Shown: positions 1-7,293 of the stretch, in pieces
Layout: each line of letters starts with the position of its first letter
How positions within the stretch are numbered: the first letter of the stretch is position 1
NCBI RefSeq assembly: GCF_014649915.1
Contig: NZ_BMTY01000006.1
Span: 244,660-308,659 of the forward strand
From: Streptomyces toxytricini
GTDB taxonomy: Bacteria; Actinomycetota; Actinomycetes; Streptomycetales; Streptomycetaceae
Direction of reading: 5' to 3'
DNA: 64,000 nucleotides
The notes under the pieces: model-generated
What the model was told of the DNA's origin: nothing
The model's input: only the letters and a program-made list of their open reading frames with translations
Database searches by the model: none
Program-made: the position numbers and the translations under genes

Positions 1-183
1 CGCTGCCCGCGCTGCCCGTGCCGCTTGCGCCGCCCGCGCTGCCCGTGCCGCTTGCGCCGCCCGCGCTGCTCTTGCCGCCCGTGCTGCCCGTGCCGCTTGC
101 GCTGCCCGCGCTGCCCGCGCTGCCCGCGCTGCCCGCGCTGCCCGCGCTGCCCGCGCTGCCCGCGCTGCCCGCGCTGCCCGCCG
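1..183. repeat. 9-bp tandem repeat coding for (Ala-Gly-Ser)n
   Basis: Positions 101-183 are near-perfect copies of the 9-mer gcgctgccc; from 1 to 100 the copies are degenerate. In the minus-strand hrpB frame they encode A-G-S repeats drifting to S/G/T. The unit is a multiple of three, so changes in copy number would keep the frame. The array continues past the window edge, so its full length is unknown. Confidence 0.85.
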
Positions 184-1723
184 TCCTGGAGGGCTCCGTC
201 GCGGCGAGGGCGGCCAGGCGCCCCGCCTCCGCCCGCCACCGTGCCGCGTAGGCATCACCGCCCGCGGCGGCCCTCCGCCATGCCGCCACCAGGTCGTCCC
301 CGTACTCCCGCGGCGGCTCCTCGCTCAGCAGCGCCACCACCTCGGCGACCCGCCGCACCGCTCCCGGCCCGGCGGCGCCGGCCGCGGCCGGGCCGTCCAC
401 CAGGGCGCGGGCCAGCCGCGGGTGCAGGCCGAGGCGGGCCATGCGCGCCCCGCGCGGGGTGGCCCGGCCCGCGCCGTCCACCGCGCCGACCGACGCCAGC
501 ACCGCCCGCGCGGCGGCCAGCGCCCCGGCCGGCGGCGGGTCCAGCAGCGCCAGCCCGGACGCGTCGGGATCGCCCCAGCAGGCCGCGTGCAGCGCGAACC
601 CCGCCAGGTCCGCCAGCCGGATCTCCGGCGCCGGGAACGCCGGCAGCAGCCCGTGCTCCGCCTCCGACCAGCACCGGTACACCGTGCCCGGCGCCTCCCG
701 GCCGGCCCGCCCGGCCCGCTGCCGGGCCGCCGCCCGGGAGGCCCGTACGGTCGTCAGCGCGCCCAGCCCGCGGGCGTGGTCCGTGCGCGGCTCGCGCGCC
801 AGCCCGGAGTCCACGACCACGCGGACCCCCGGCACGGTCAGGCTCGACTCCGCGACCGACGTCGCGAGGACCACCCGCCGGCCGCCGCCGGCGCGCGGCG
901 CCAGCACCGCGTCCTGCACCGCCGCCGGCGCCCGCCCGTGCACCTGGAGGACCTCCGCCCCCGCGCCGCCGAGCAGCCCGGCGACCCGGGCGATCTCCCC
1001 GACGCCCGGCAGGAAGCACAGCACGTCCCCCTCGCGCTCCGCGAGCGCCCGCCGCACCACCGCCGCGACGTGCGCCAGCTGCGCCGGGTCCACCCGCATC
1101 CCGTGCGGCGGGCGCACCGGCCGGGCCGGCGGGGCCCACACCGTCTCCACCGGGTACGAGACACCCTCCGCCCGCACCACCGGGGCGCCGCCGAGCAGCC
1201 GCGACCAGCCCTCCGCGTCGGTCGTCGCGGACGCGGCCACCAGCCGCAGCCCGGGCCGCAGCGCCTCCCGCACGTCCAGCAGGAACGCGGCGGCGGTGTC
1301 CGCGTCCAGGTGCCGCTCGTGGCACTCGTCGAGGACGACGGCGTCCACGCCGGCCAGCTCCTGGTCCCGCTGGAGGCGCTGGAGCAGCACACCGGTCGTG
1401 ACGACCTCGACGCGCGTGCCCGGGCCGGCCACCCGCTCCCCGCGCACGGTGAACCCGACGGAGCCTCCGGCCTCCTCGCCCAGCAGCCACGCCATCCGGC
1501 GCGCCGCCGCCCGGGCGGCGATCCGCCGCGGCTCGGCGACGACGACCCGGCGCGGCGGCCCGTCGCCGACCAGCCCGGCCAGGACCAGCGGGACGAGGGT
1601 GGTCTTGCCGGTGCCGGGCGGGGCGCACAGCACGGCCGTGCCGTGGCCGTCCAGCGCGGAAAGCAGCGCGGGCACGGCCCCGCGCACGGGCAGGGCGTCG
1701 AGGGCGGCGGTGCGCACGGGCAC
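1..1723 (-). CDS. hrpB: HrpB-type ATP-dependent DEAH-box helicase (3' end outside window)
   Basis: Probable superfamily 2 RNA/DNA helicase; only the first 574 codons are present and the C-terminus runs off the left edge. From the GTG at 1723 I read Walker A APPGTGKTT (residues 34-42), the DEAH-box variant DECH (132-135), SAT motif III (165-167) and motif VI QRAGRAGR near residue 335, the order seen in HrpB. The tail from about residue 515 is a run of Ala-Gly-Ser triplets encoded by 9-bp DNA repeats, probably a disordered linker before the HrpB C-terminal domain. It starts 3 nt after the methyltransferase stop, so the two are probably co-transcribed. The family is clear; the cellular role of HrpB in actinobacteria is not established. 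Confidence 0.85.
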   Translation of the reverse strand, partial: MPVRTAALDALPVRGAVPALLSALDGHGTAVLCAPPGTGKTTLVPLVLAGLVGDGPPRRVVVAEPRRIAARAAARRMAWLLGEEAGGSVGFTVRGERVAGPGTRVEVVTTGVLLQRLQRDQELAGVDAVVLDECHERHLDADTAAAFLLDVREALRPGLRLVAASATTDAEGWSRLLGGAPVVRAEGVSYPVETVWAPPARPVRPPHGMRVDPAQLAHVAAVVRRALAEREGDVLCFLPGVGEIARVAGLLGGAGAEVLQVHGRAPAAVQDAVLAPRAGGGRRVVLATSVAESSLTVPGVRVVVDSGLAREPRTDHARGLGALTTVRASRAAARQRAGRAGREAPGTVYRCWSEAEHGLLPAFPAPEIRLADLAGFALHAACWGDPDASGLALLDPPPAGALAAARAVLASVGAVDGAGRATPRGARMARLGLHPRLARALVDGPAAAGAAGPGAVRRVAEVVALLSEEPPREYGDDLVAAWRRAAAGGDAYAARWRAEAGRLAALAATEPSRTAGSAGSAGSAGSAGSAGSAGSAGSAGSASGTGSTGGKSSAGGASGTGSAGGASGTGSAGS

Positions 1724-1726
1724 GGC

Positions 1727-2593
1727 TCAGGCCCCGCCCCGGGCGGCGTCGTCCCGCTCGCACACGAAGACCGCGGTGCCGGGGATCAGGTGCCCGCGCA
1801 GCGGCGACCAGCCGCCCCACTCCTGTGTGTTCCAGGCGGGCCACTCCGGCTCCACCAGGTCGACCAGCCGGAACCCGCCGGCGACGACGTCCCGGACCCG
1901 GTCGCCGAGGGTGCGGTGGTGCTCCACGTACACGGCGCGCCCCTGCTCGTCCTGCTCGACGTACGGGGTCCGGTCGAAGTACGAGGCGGACACGGACAGG
2001 CCCTCGGGGCCCGGCTCGTCGGGGAACGCCCAGCGGATCGGGTGGGTGACGGAGAAGACCCAGCGGCCGCCGGGCCGCAGCACGCGGTGCACCTCGCGCA
2101 TCACGTTCACCGGGTCGGCGACGAAGGGCACCGCCCCGTACGCGGAGCAGGCCAGGTCGAAGGAGCCGTCGCGGAAGGGCAGCCGGCCCGCGTCCGCCTC
2201 CACCAGGGGGACCGCGCCGCCGTCGATGCGCAGGGCGTGCTGGAGCTGGCGGTGCGAGAGGTCGAGGGCGACCGGGCGGGCGCCCTGCGCGGCGAGCCAT
2301 CGCGAGCACTGGGCGGCGCCGGCGCCGATCTCCAGGACGTCCTTGCCGGCGAGGGAGGAGGCCGGGCCGAGCAGGGCGGCGTCGGCCTCGTCCAGGCCCT
2401 CGGGGCCCCACACGAAGCGGTCGTCGCCGAGGAACGCGCCGTGCTCGCTCTGGTACTCGTCCGCGTTGCGGTCCCACCAGCCGCGGCTGGCCCGGCTGCT
2501 CTCGGCATCGCCGGCGTGGCGGCGGGTGGCCTCGGCGTCCTCCGCGGCGGCGGTATCGTGCGCGTGTTCGGGGACGTAGTCCTCTTGGTTCAT
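1727..2593 (-). CDS. Class I SAM-dependent methyltransferase
   Basis: A 288-residue putative methyltransferase. The SAM-binding motif I, VLEIGAGAAQ, lies around residue 87, followed by the acidic motif ending VALDLS and the post-motif DLACSAYGAVPF, typical of Methyltransf_11 proteins. The substrate cannot be told from sequence; a small molecule or cofactor precursor is more likely than DNA. I chose the ATG at 2593 (MNQEDYV) because conservation-like sequence begins there; an in-frame ATG at 2647 is a possible alternative and neither has a strong Shine-Dalgarno. The gene is divergent from rpsA and lies 3 nt upstream of hrpB. Confidence 0.8.
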   Translation of the reverse strand: MNQEDYVPEHAHDTAAAEDAEATRRHAGDAESSRASRGWWDRNADEYQSEHGAFLGDDRFVWGPEGLDEADAALLGPASSLAGKDVLEIGAGAAQCSRWLAAQGARPVALDLSHRQLQHALRIDGGAVPLVEADAGRLPFRDGSFDLACSAYGAVPFVADPVNVMREVHRVLRPGGRWVFSVTHPIRWAFPDEPGPEGLSVSASYFDRTPYVEQDEQGRAVYVEHHRTLGDRVRDVVAGGFRLVDLVEPEWPAWNTQEWGGWSPLRGHLIPGTAVFVCERDDAARGGA

Positions 2594-2716
2594 GGGGCCC
2601 GTCGTCGTAGTCTGCGGAGTCTGCGGTGATGAAGCAGGGGAGGCCATCGGCGCCTGCCCGGCAAGGAATTGTGCCTGTTGTGCGGTGATCCGCCCGGGGT
2701 GTGCCCGTTCGCGCAT

Positions 2717-2745
2717 TGACCCTGTCCGGCCGCCCCCGTATGCTA
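2717..2745 (+). promoter_or_regulatory. Promoter of rpsA
   Basis: TTGACC (2717-2722), a 17-nt spacer and TATGCT (2740-2745) form a near-consensus vegetative (HrdB-type) promoter. Transcription would begin near 2752, giving an untranslated leader of about 195 nt before rpsA. It is one of the best-matched -35/-10 pairs in the window, as expected for a ribosomal protein gene. Confidence 0.8.
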
Positions 2746-2751
2746 CAAGTT

Positions 2752-2946
2752 GCGCTGCGAGCCTGTGCTCCTCAGACCTAGCAGGCTGCGCTTGCATCTG
2801 TTGATGTCCCCTCGGTTCTCGAGGCCCGGCACCCCTTACGGGTTGCGGGCTTCCTTGGCTGTCCGGCTTCTTCGGCAGATGCCGATAAGGGCTCCCGGCG
2901 TAGCAGTACCTACGACTTCAATGTCCGTACCGGAGCCCTTTCCCAC
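2752..2946 (+). promoter_or_regulatory. Structured rpsA leader with Shine-Dalgarno in a hairpin
   Basis: The leader ends in a long hairpin: AAGGGCTCCCGG (2887-2898) pairs with CCGGAGCCCTT (2930-2940) with a single bulged C. Inside its loop CGTAG (2899-2903) pairs with CTACG (2910-2914). The only Shine-Dalgarno candidate, GGAG at 2932-2935, lies in the 3' strand, so initiation would be blocked when the hairpin forms. E. coli S1 represses its own translation; that this leader mediates similar autoregulation here is inference. Confidence 0.6.
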
Positions 2947-4452
2947 ATGACGAGCAGCACCGAGACCACCGCCACCACCCCGCAGGTTGCGGTCAACGAC
3001 ATCGGTAACGAGGAAGCCTTCCTCGCCGCGATCGACGAGACGATCAAGTACTTCAACGACGGCGACATCGTCGACGGCGTCATCGTGAAGGTCGACCGGG
3101 ACGAGGTCCTGCTCGACATCGGTTACAAGACCGAAGGCGTCATCCCGAGCCGCGAGCTCTCGATCAAGCACGACGTCGACCCGAACGAGGTCGTCAAGGT
3201 CGGCGACGAGATCGAGGCCCTCGTCCTCCAGAAGGAGGACAAGGAAGGCCGCCTGATCCTCTCGAAGAAGCGCGCCCAGTACGAGCGTGCCTGGGGCACC
3301 ATCGAGAAGATCAAGGAAGAGGACGGCATCGTCACCGGTACCGTCATCGAGGTCGTCAAGGGTGGTCTCATCCTCGACATCGGCCTCCGCGGCTTCCTCC
3401 CGGCCTCCCTGGTCGAGATGCGCCGCGTCCGCGACCTCCAGCCCTACGTGGGCAAGGAGCTCGAGGCCAAGATCATCGAGCTGGACAAGAACCGCAACAA
3501 CGTGGTCCTGTCCCGCCGCGCCTGGCTCGAGCAGACCCAGTCCGAGGTCCGCCAGACGTTCCTCACCACCCTGCAGAAGGGTCAGGTCCGCTCCGGCGTC
3601 GTCTCCTCGATCGTCAACTTCGGTGCCTTCGTGGACCTGGGCGGCGTCGACGGCCTCGTCCACGTCTCCGAGCTGTCCTGGAAGCACATCGACCACCCGT
3701 CCGAGGTCGTCGAGGTCGGCCAGGAGGTCACCGTCGAGGTCCTCGACGTCGACATGGACCGCGAGCGCGTCTCCCTGTCGCTGAAGGCGACCCAGGAAGA
3801 CCCGTGGCAGCAGTTCGCCCGGACCCACCAGATCGGCCAGGTCGTCCCCGGCAAGGTCACCAAGCTGGTTCCGTTCGGTGCGTTCGTCCGCGTCGACGAG
3901 GGCATCGAGGGCCTGGTCCACATCTCCGAGCTGGCCGAGCGCCACGTGGAGATCCCGGAGCAGGTCGTCCAGGTCAACGACGAGATCTTCGTCAAGGTCA
4001 TCGACATCGACCTCGAGCGTCGCCGGATCTCGCTGTCCCTGAAGCAGGCCAACGAGTCCTTCGGTGCCGACCCGGCGTCGGTCGAGTTCGACCCGACCCT
4101 GTACGGCATGGCCGCGTCCTACGACGACCAGGGCAACTACATCTACCCCGAGGGCTTCGACCCCGAGACCAACGACTGGCTCGAGGGCTACGAGACCCAG
4201 CGCGAGACCTGGGAGCGTCAGTACGCCGAGGCGCAGAGCCGCTTCGAGCAGCACCAGGCGCAGGTCATCAAGAGCCGCGAGGCCGACGAGGCCGCCGCTG
4301 CCGAGGGTGCTGCCGCCCCGGCCGCCGGCAACGCCGGTGCGGGCATCTCGGGTGGTTCGTACTCCTCCGAGTCGGACGAGACCTCGGGCGCCCTGGCCTC
4401 CGACGAGGCCCTGGCCGCGCTCCGCGAGAAGCTGGCCGGCGGCCAGAGCTGA
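2947..4452 (+). CDS. rpsA: 30S ribosomal protein S1
   Basis: Small-subunit protein that helps mRNAs bind the 30S ribosome. The 501-residue protein carries four consecutive S1 (OB-fold) domains, roughly residues 35-105, 120-190, 205-280 and 290-365, each ending in the typical RRISLSLK/RERVSLSLK pattern. A low-complexity Ala/Gly/Ser acidic tail follows, as in other actinobacteria; E. coli S1 has six domains. The ATG at 2947 has GGAG 11 nt upstream, inside a leader hairpin. The gene is monocistronic, with its own strong promoter and a hairpin terminator at 4506-4541. Codon use is strongly biased towards C-ending codons, as expected for very high expression. Confidence 0.97.
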   Translation: MTSSTETTATTPQVAVNDIGNEEAFLAAIDETIKYFNDGDIVDGVIVKVDRDEVLLDIGYKTEGVIPSRELSIKHDVDPNEVVKVGDEIEALVLQKEDKEGRLILSKKRAQYERAWGTIEKIKEEDGIVTGTVIEVVKGGLILDIGLRGFLPASLVEMRRVRDLQPYVGKELEAKIIELDKNRNNVVLSRRAWLEQTQSEVRQTFLTTLQKGQVRSGVVSSIVNFGAFVDLGGVDGLVHVSELSWKHIDHPSEVVEVGQEVTVEVLDVDMDRERVSLSLKATQEDPWQQFARTHQIGQVVPGKVTKLVPFGAFVRVDEGIEGLVHISELAERHVEIPEQVVQVNDEIFVKVIDIDLERRRISLSLKQANESFGADPASVEFDPTLYGMAASYDDQGNYIYPEGFDPETNDWLEGYETQRETWERQYAEAQSRFEQHQAQVIKSREADEAAAAEGAAAPAAGNAGAGISGGSYSSESDETSGALASDEALAALREKLAGGQS

Positions 4453-4505
4453 TCGCAGCAGCGCACCGCGCCGCCGGCGCGAACCGGCGGTGAGCTGAGC
4501 TGAAC

Positions 4506-4541
4506 GCAAGGCCCGTCCCCTTCCGAGGGGGCGGGCCTTGC
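4506..4541 (+). terminator. Terminator after rpsA
   Basis: A 15-bp stem (gcaaggcccgtcccc, 4506-4520, with ggggGcgggccttgc, 4527-4541) closes a 6-nt loop with one G:U pair. It lies 54 nt after the rpsA stop and lacks a long U tract, as is common in Streptomyces. Confidence 0.8.
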
Positions 4542-4676
4542 TGCTGCCCCGGCTCGGACGGCACCCGCCCGGCAGCGGCCAGGCCCGACCGGGCTCGCGC
4601 CCCGCGAATGCGGCCGAACGGGGAATGGTGCGGCCCCCTCGGACGTTCCTCCCAGAGAACGAGGCGAGGAGGAGCG

Positions 4677-5621
4677 GTGACAGTGCTTGATCCACAGGGT
4701 TTGTACGAATGGGACGCCAAGGGGCTGGCGGTGGCCGACCTGGCGCTCGCCCAGGACTCGGCCGGACTGGTCATGCTCTACCACTTCGAGGGGTACATCG
4801 ACGCCGGCGAGACCGGCGAGCAGATCGTCGAGCGGCTCCTGGACACGCTGCCCCACCAGGTCGTGGCCCGCTTCGACGCCGACCGGCTGGTCGACTACCG
4901 GGCCCGGCGCCCCCTGCTGACCTTCCGGCGCGACCACTGGTCCTCCTTCGAGGAGCCCCGCCTGGAGGTCCGCCTCGTGCAGGACGCCACCGGCGCGCCC
5001 TTCCTGCTGCTCTCCGGCCCCGAGCCGGACGTGGAGTGGGAGCGCTTCGCCGCCGCCGTCCGGCAGATCGTCGAGCGCCTGGGCGTCCGGCTCTCCGTCA
5101 ACTTCCACGGCATCCCCATGGGCGTCCCGCACACCCGGCCCGTCGGCATCACCCCGCACGGCAACCGGACCGACCTGATGCCCGGCCACAACAGCCCCTT
5201 CGACGAGGCCCAGGTGCCCGGCAGCGCGGAATCGCTCGTCGAGTTCCGCCTCGCCCAGGCCGGGCACGACGTCCTGGGCGTCGCCGCGCACGTACCGCAC
5301 TACATCGCCCGCTCGCCCTACCCGGACGCCGCCCTGACCGTCCTGGAGGCGATCACCGCGGCGACCGGCCTGGTCCTGCCCGGCGTCGCACACGCCCTGC
5401 GCACCGAGGCGCACCGCACGCAGACGGAGATCGACCGGCAGATCCGCGAGGGCGACGACGAACTGGTCTCCCTCGTCCGCGGCCTGGAGCACCAGTACGA
5501 CGCCGCGGCCGGCGCCGAAACCCGCGGCAACATGATCGCCGAACCGGCGGAGATCCCCACGGCCGACGAGATCGGCCGGGAGTTCGAGCGGTTCCTGGCG
5601 GAGCGCGAAGGCGAGGCGTAG
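4677..5621 (+). CDS. PAC2-family protein
   Basis: A 314-residue PAC2 (proteasome assembly chaperone 2-like) protein. The fold is recognisable from the N-terminal [16 protein letters not shown] segment, the central [14 protein letters not shown] motif and the HVPHYIA motif. Actinobacteria have 20S proteasomes, but a direct assembly role for these bacterial PAC2 proteins is not established. The GTG at 4677 follows a strong AGGAGGAG (about 5 nt); a GTG at 4683 is possible. The C-terminal third is charged and helical (residues ~235-314). It sits alone between the rpsA terminator and coaE. Confidence 0.85.
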   Translation: MTVLDPQGLYEWDAKGLAVADLALAQDSAGLVMLYHFEGYIDAGETGEQIVERLLDTLPHQVVARFDADRLVDYRARRPLLTFRRDHWSSFEEPRLEVRLVQDATGAPFLLLSGPEPDVEWERFAAAVRQIVERLGVRLSVNFHGIPMGVPHTRPVGITPHGNRTDLMPGHNSPFDEAQVPGSAESLVEFRLAQAGHDVLGVAAHVPHYIARSPYPDAALTVLEAITAATGLVLPGVAHALRTEAHRTQTEIDRQIREGDDELVSLVRGLEHQYDAAAGAETRGNMIAEPAEIPTADEIGREFERFLAEREGEA

Positions 5622-5696
5622 GAGGAGGCGCAGGGCGGGGAGGGAGGCGGGGGCCGGGTCTCCTGCACCGGGCCGGCAGCGGCTACGCTGCTGGGC

Positions 5697-6323
5697 ATGC
5701 TGAGGGTGGGCCTGACAGGCGGAATCGGTGCCGGCAAGAGCGCGGTCTCGCGGCTGCTCGCGGAGTACGGGGCGGTCGTCGTCGACGCCGACCGCATCGC
5801 CCGCGAGGTCGTGGAACCGGGAACCCCCGGTCTCGCGGCCGTCGTAGCGGCCTTCGGCGAGTCGGTCCTCGCCCCCGACGGCACCCTCGACCGGCCCCGC
5901 CTCGGAGCGGTCGTCTTCGCCGACCCGGAGAAGCTCAAGGTGCTGAACGGCATCGTGCACCCACTGGTCAGGGCCCGGTCCGCCGAACTCGAAGCCGCCG
6001 CCGGGCCCGGCGCGATCGTCGTGCACGACGTGCCGCTCCTCACCGAGAACGGCCTCGCCCCGCTGTACGACCTGGTCGTCGTCGTGGACGCGGCGCCGCA
6101 GACCCGGCTCGCCCGGCTGACCTCCCTGCGCGGCATGGCCGAGGACGAGGCCCGCGCCCGGATGGCCGCCCAGGCCACCCGGGAGCAGCGGCTGGCCGTC
6201 GCGACCCTCGTCATCGACAACGACGGCCCGCTCGAAGCACTCGAACCGCAGGTCCGCAAGGTCTGGGAGGAGCTCACCGCCCGGGCCGCCGCGGCCGCGG
6301 GAGCCGCGCCCGGCACGGAATAG
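5697..6323 (+). CDS. coaE: Dephospho-CoA kinase
   Basis: Catalyses the last step of coenzyme A synthesis, ATP-dependent 3'-phosphorylation of dephospho-CoA in the cytoplasm. The 208-residue protein has the P-loop GGIGAGKS (residues 8-15), the [13 protein letters not shown] segment that binds the acceptor, and the conserved [10 protein letters not shown] motif. Length is normal for the family. TACGCT lies 8 nt before the ATG at 5697 and there is no Shine-Dalgarno, so the message may be leaderless; no good -35 box is seen. The downstream TPR gene is on the same strand 50 nt away. Confidence 0.95.
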   Translation: MLRVGLTGGIGAGKSAVSRLLAEYGAVVVDADRIAREVVEPGTPGLAAVVAAFGESVLAPDGTLDRPRLGAVVFADPEKLKVLNGIVHPLVRARSAELEAAAGPGAIVVHDVPLLTENGLAPLYDLVVVVDAAPQTRLARLTSLRGMAEDEARARMAAQATREQRLAVATLVIDNDGPLEALEPQVRKVWEELTARAAAAAGAAPGTE

Positions 6324-6373
6324 GCGCCCGCGAGCCCCGCGTTTAGGGCCGGGGGAGAGGGAAGGAGCACACC

Positions 6374-6763
6374 GTGTCCGATACCACGCCGCCCGCCGCG
6401 CCGGCCGATCCGTCCCCGGAGACCCACGTCATCGACTACCGGGCCGCCGAACGGCTGCTGGCCGCCCGCGACCCGCGCGGCGCGGTGAAGCTCCTCGACT
6501 CGGTCATCGCCGCCCACCCCGAAAGCACCGCGGCCCGGCTGCTGCGCGCCCGGGCCTTCTTCGCCTCCGCCCAGCTGCGGCGCGCCGAGCGGGAGTTCGA
6601 GCTGGTGCTGGAGCGCGAGCCGGACAACGCCTTCGCGCACTTCGCGCTCGCCCGCACCCACGAGCGCTCCGGGCGGCACGAGCAGGCCCGCAAGCACTTC
6701 CGGCTCGCCGCCGCCCTCGACCCGCAACCCGACTACCTCGCCGCCGCCCGCTTCGAGCAGTAG
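6374..6763 (+). CDS. Small tetratricopeptide-repeat protein
   Basis: A 129-residue protein made largely of TPR helices: residues ~20-115 contain repeated A-x3-L..A-x6-P patterns such as AAHPESTAARLLRARAFF and EREPDNAFAHFALARTHE. It has no signal peptide or membrane segment, so it is probably a cytoplasmic scaffold. The GTG at 6374 is supported by GAAGGAG 6 nt upstream. It follows coaE by 50 nt and may share its transcript. No specific function can be assigned. Confidence 0.8.
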   Translation: MSDTTPPAAPADPSPETHVIDYRAAERLLAARDPRGAVKLLDSVIAAHPESTAARLLRARAFFASAQLRRAEREFELVLEREPDNAFAHFALARTHERSGRHEQARKHFRLAAALDPQPDYLAAARFEQ

Positions 6764-6785
6764 CAGGCCGGGGGGAGTGCGGGGG

Positions 6786-7052
6786 CTACGGGCGCGGGCC
6801 CGCCGGGGGCTCGTACGGCGGGATGTCGCGGCCCGGCTGGTAGTGCGGGCCCTGCCGGATGCGGCGGACCACCACCAGCAGGTCGACGGCCGCCAACAGG
6901 GCGACCACTGCGCAGAACGCCGCCCACCCGGGCCGGTCCGCCAGCGCGAACAGCGCCGCGCCCGCCCCCGCCCACACCAGCCCCCACAGGCTCAGCCAGA
7001 ACCGCAGACGCAGCGGGCTGCGGGCGGTCACGGGCTCGTTACCGGAACGCAT
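6786..7052 (-). CDS. DUF6343-like small membrane protein
   Basis: An 88-residue protein with two hydrophobic segments (residues ~17-35 and ~43-62), then a basic RRIRQGPHYQPGRDIPPYEPP tail that is characteristic of a conserved Streptomyces family of unknown function. The ATG at 7052 (MRSGNEPVTARS) fits the conserved start; an ATG at 7067 with GAGG upstream is an alternative. The reading frame is open to 7196, but that part looks non-coding. It is convergent with the TPR gene and divergent from the SNF2 helicase. Confidence 0.65.
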   Translation of the reverse strand: MRSGNEPVTARSPLRLRFWLSLWGLVWAGAGAALFALADRPGWAAFCAVVALLAAVDLLVVVRRIRQGPHYQPGRDIPPYEPPAGPRP

Positions 7053-7293
7053 GGGCCACCGCCTCATCGCCTCGCCCGTCGCCGGCGCCGCCCGGTCGGT
7101 CGCTCCGGGCCTGCCGGCCCTCGGTCTCCATCGTCCCACCGAGGCCCCGGACGCGTGCCGTGCGCCGGTGAAAGGCCGGTTCAGCGGCGTTGTCACTGCC
7201 CGCGCCTACACTCGGCAGAGCAGATCCGGCCCGATTGCCGAGCCGGGCCGAAGACCCGGGCAGGGGCCCGGCCGGAGCAGGCGAGGAGGCAGC

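Noticed and set aside
101..183. CRISPR array or transposon end
   Set aside because: The unit is only 9 bp with no spacers, and it reads as in-frame Ala-Gly-Ser codons of hrpB.
255..2477. A 740-codon open frame on the minus strand across the helicase and methyltransferase genes
   Set aside because: The translation is arginine/proline/glycine-rich without motifs, the usual high-GC shadow. The true frames carry DECH-helicase and SAM motifs.
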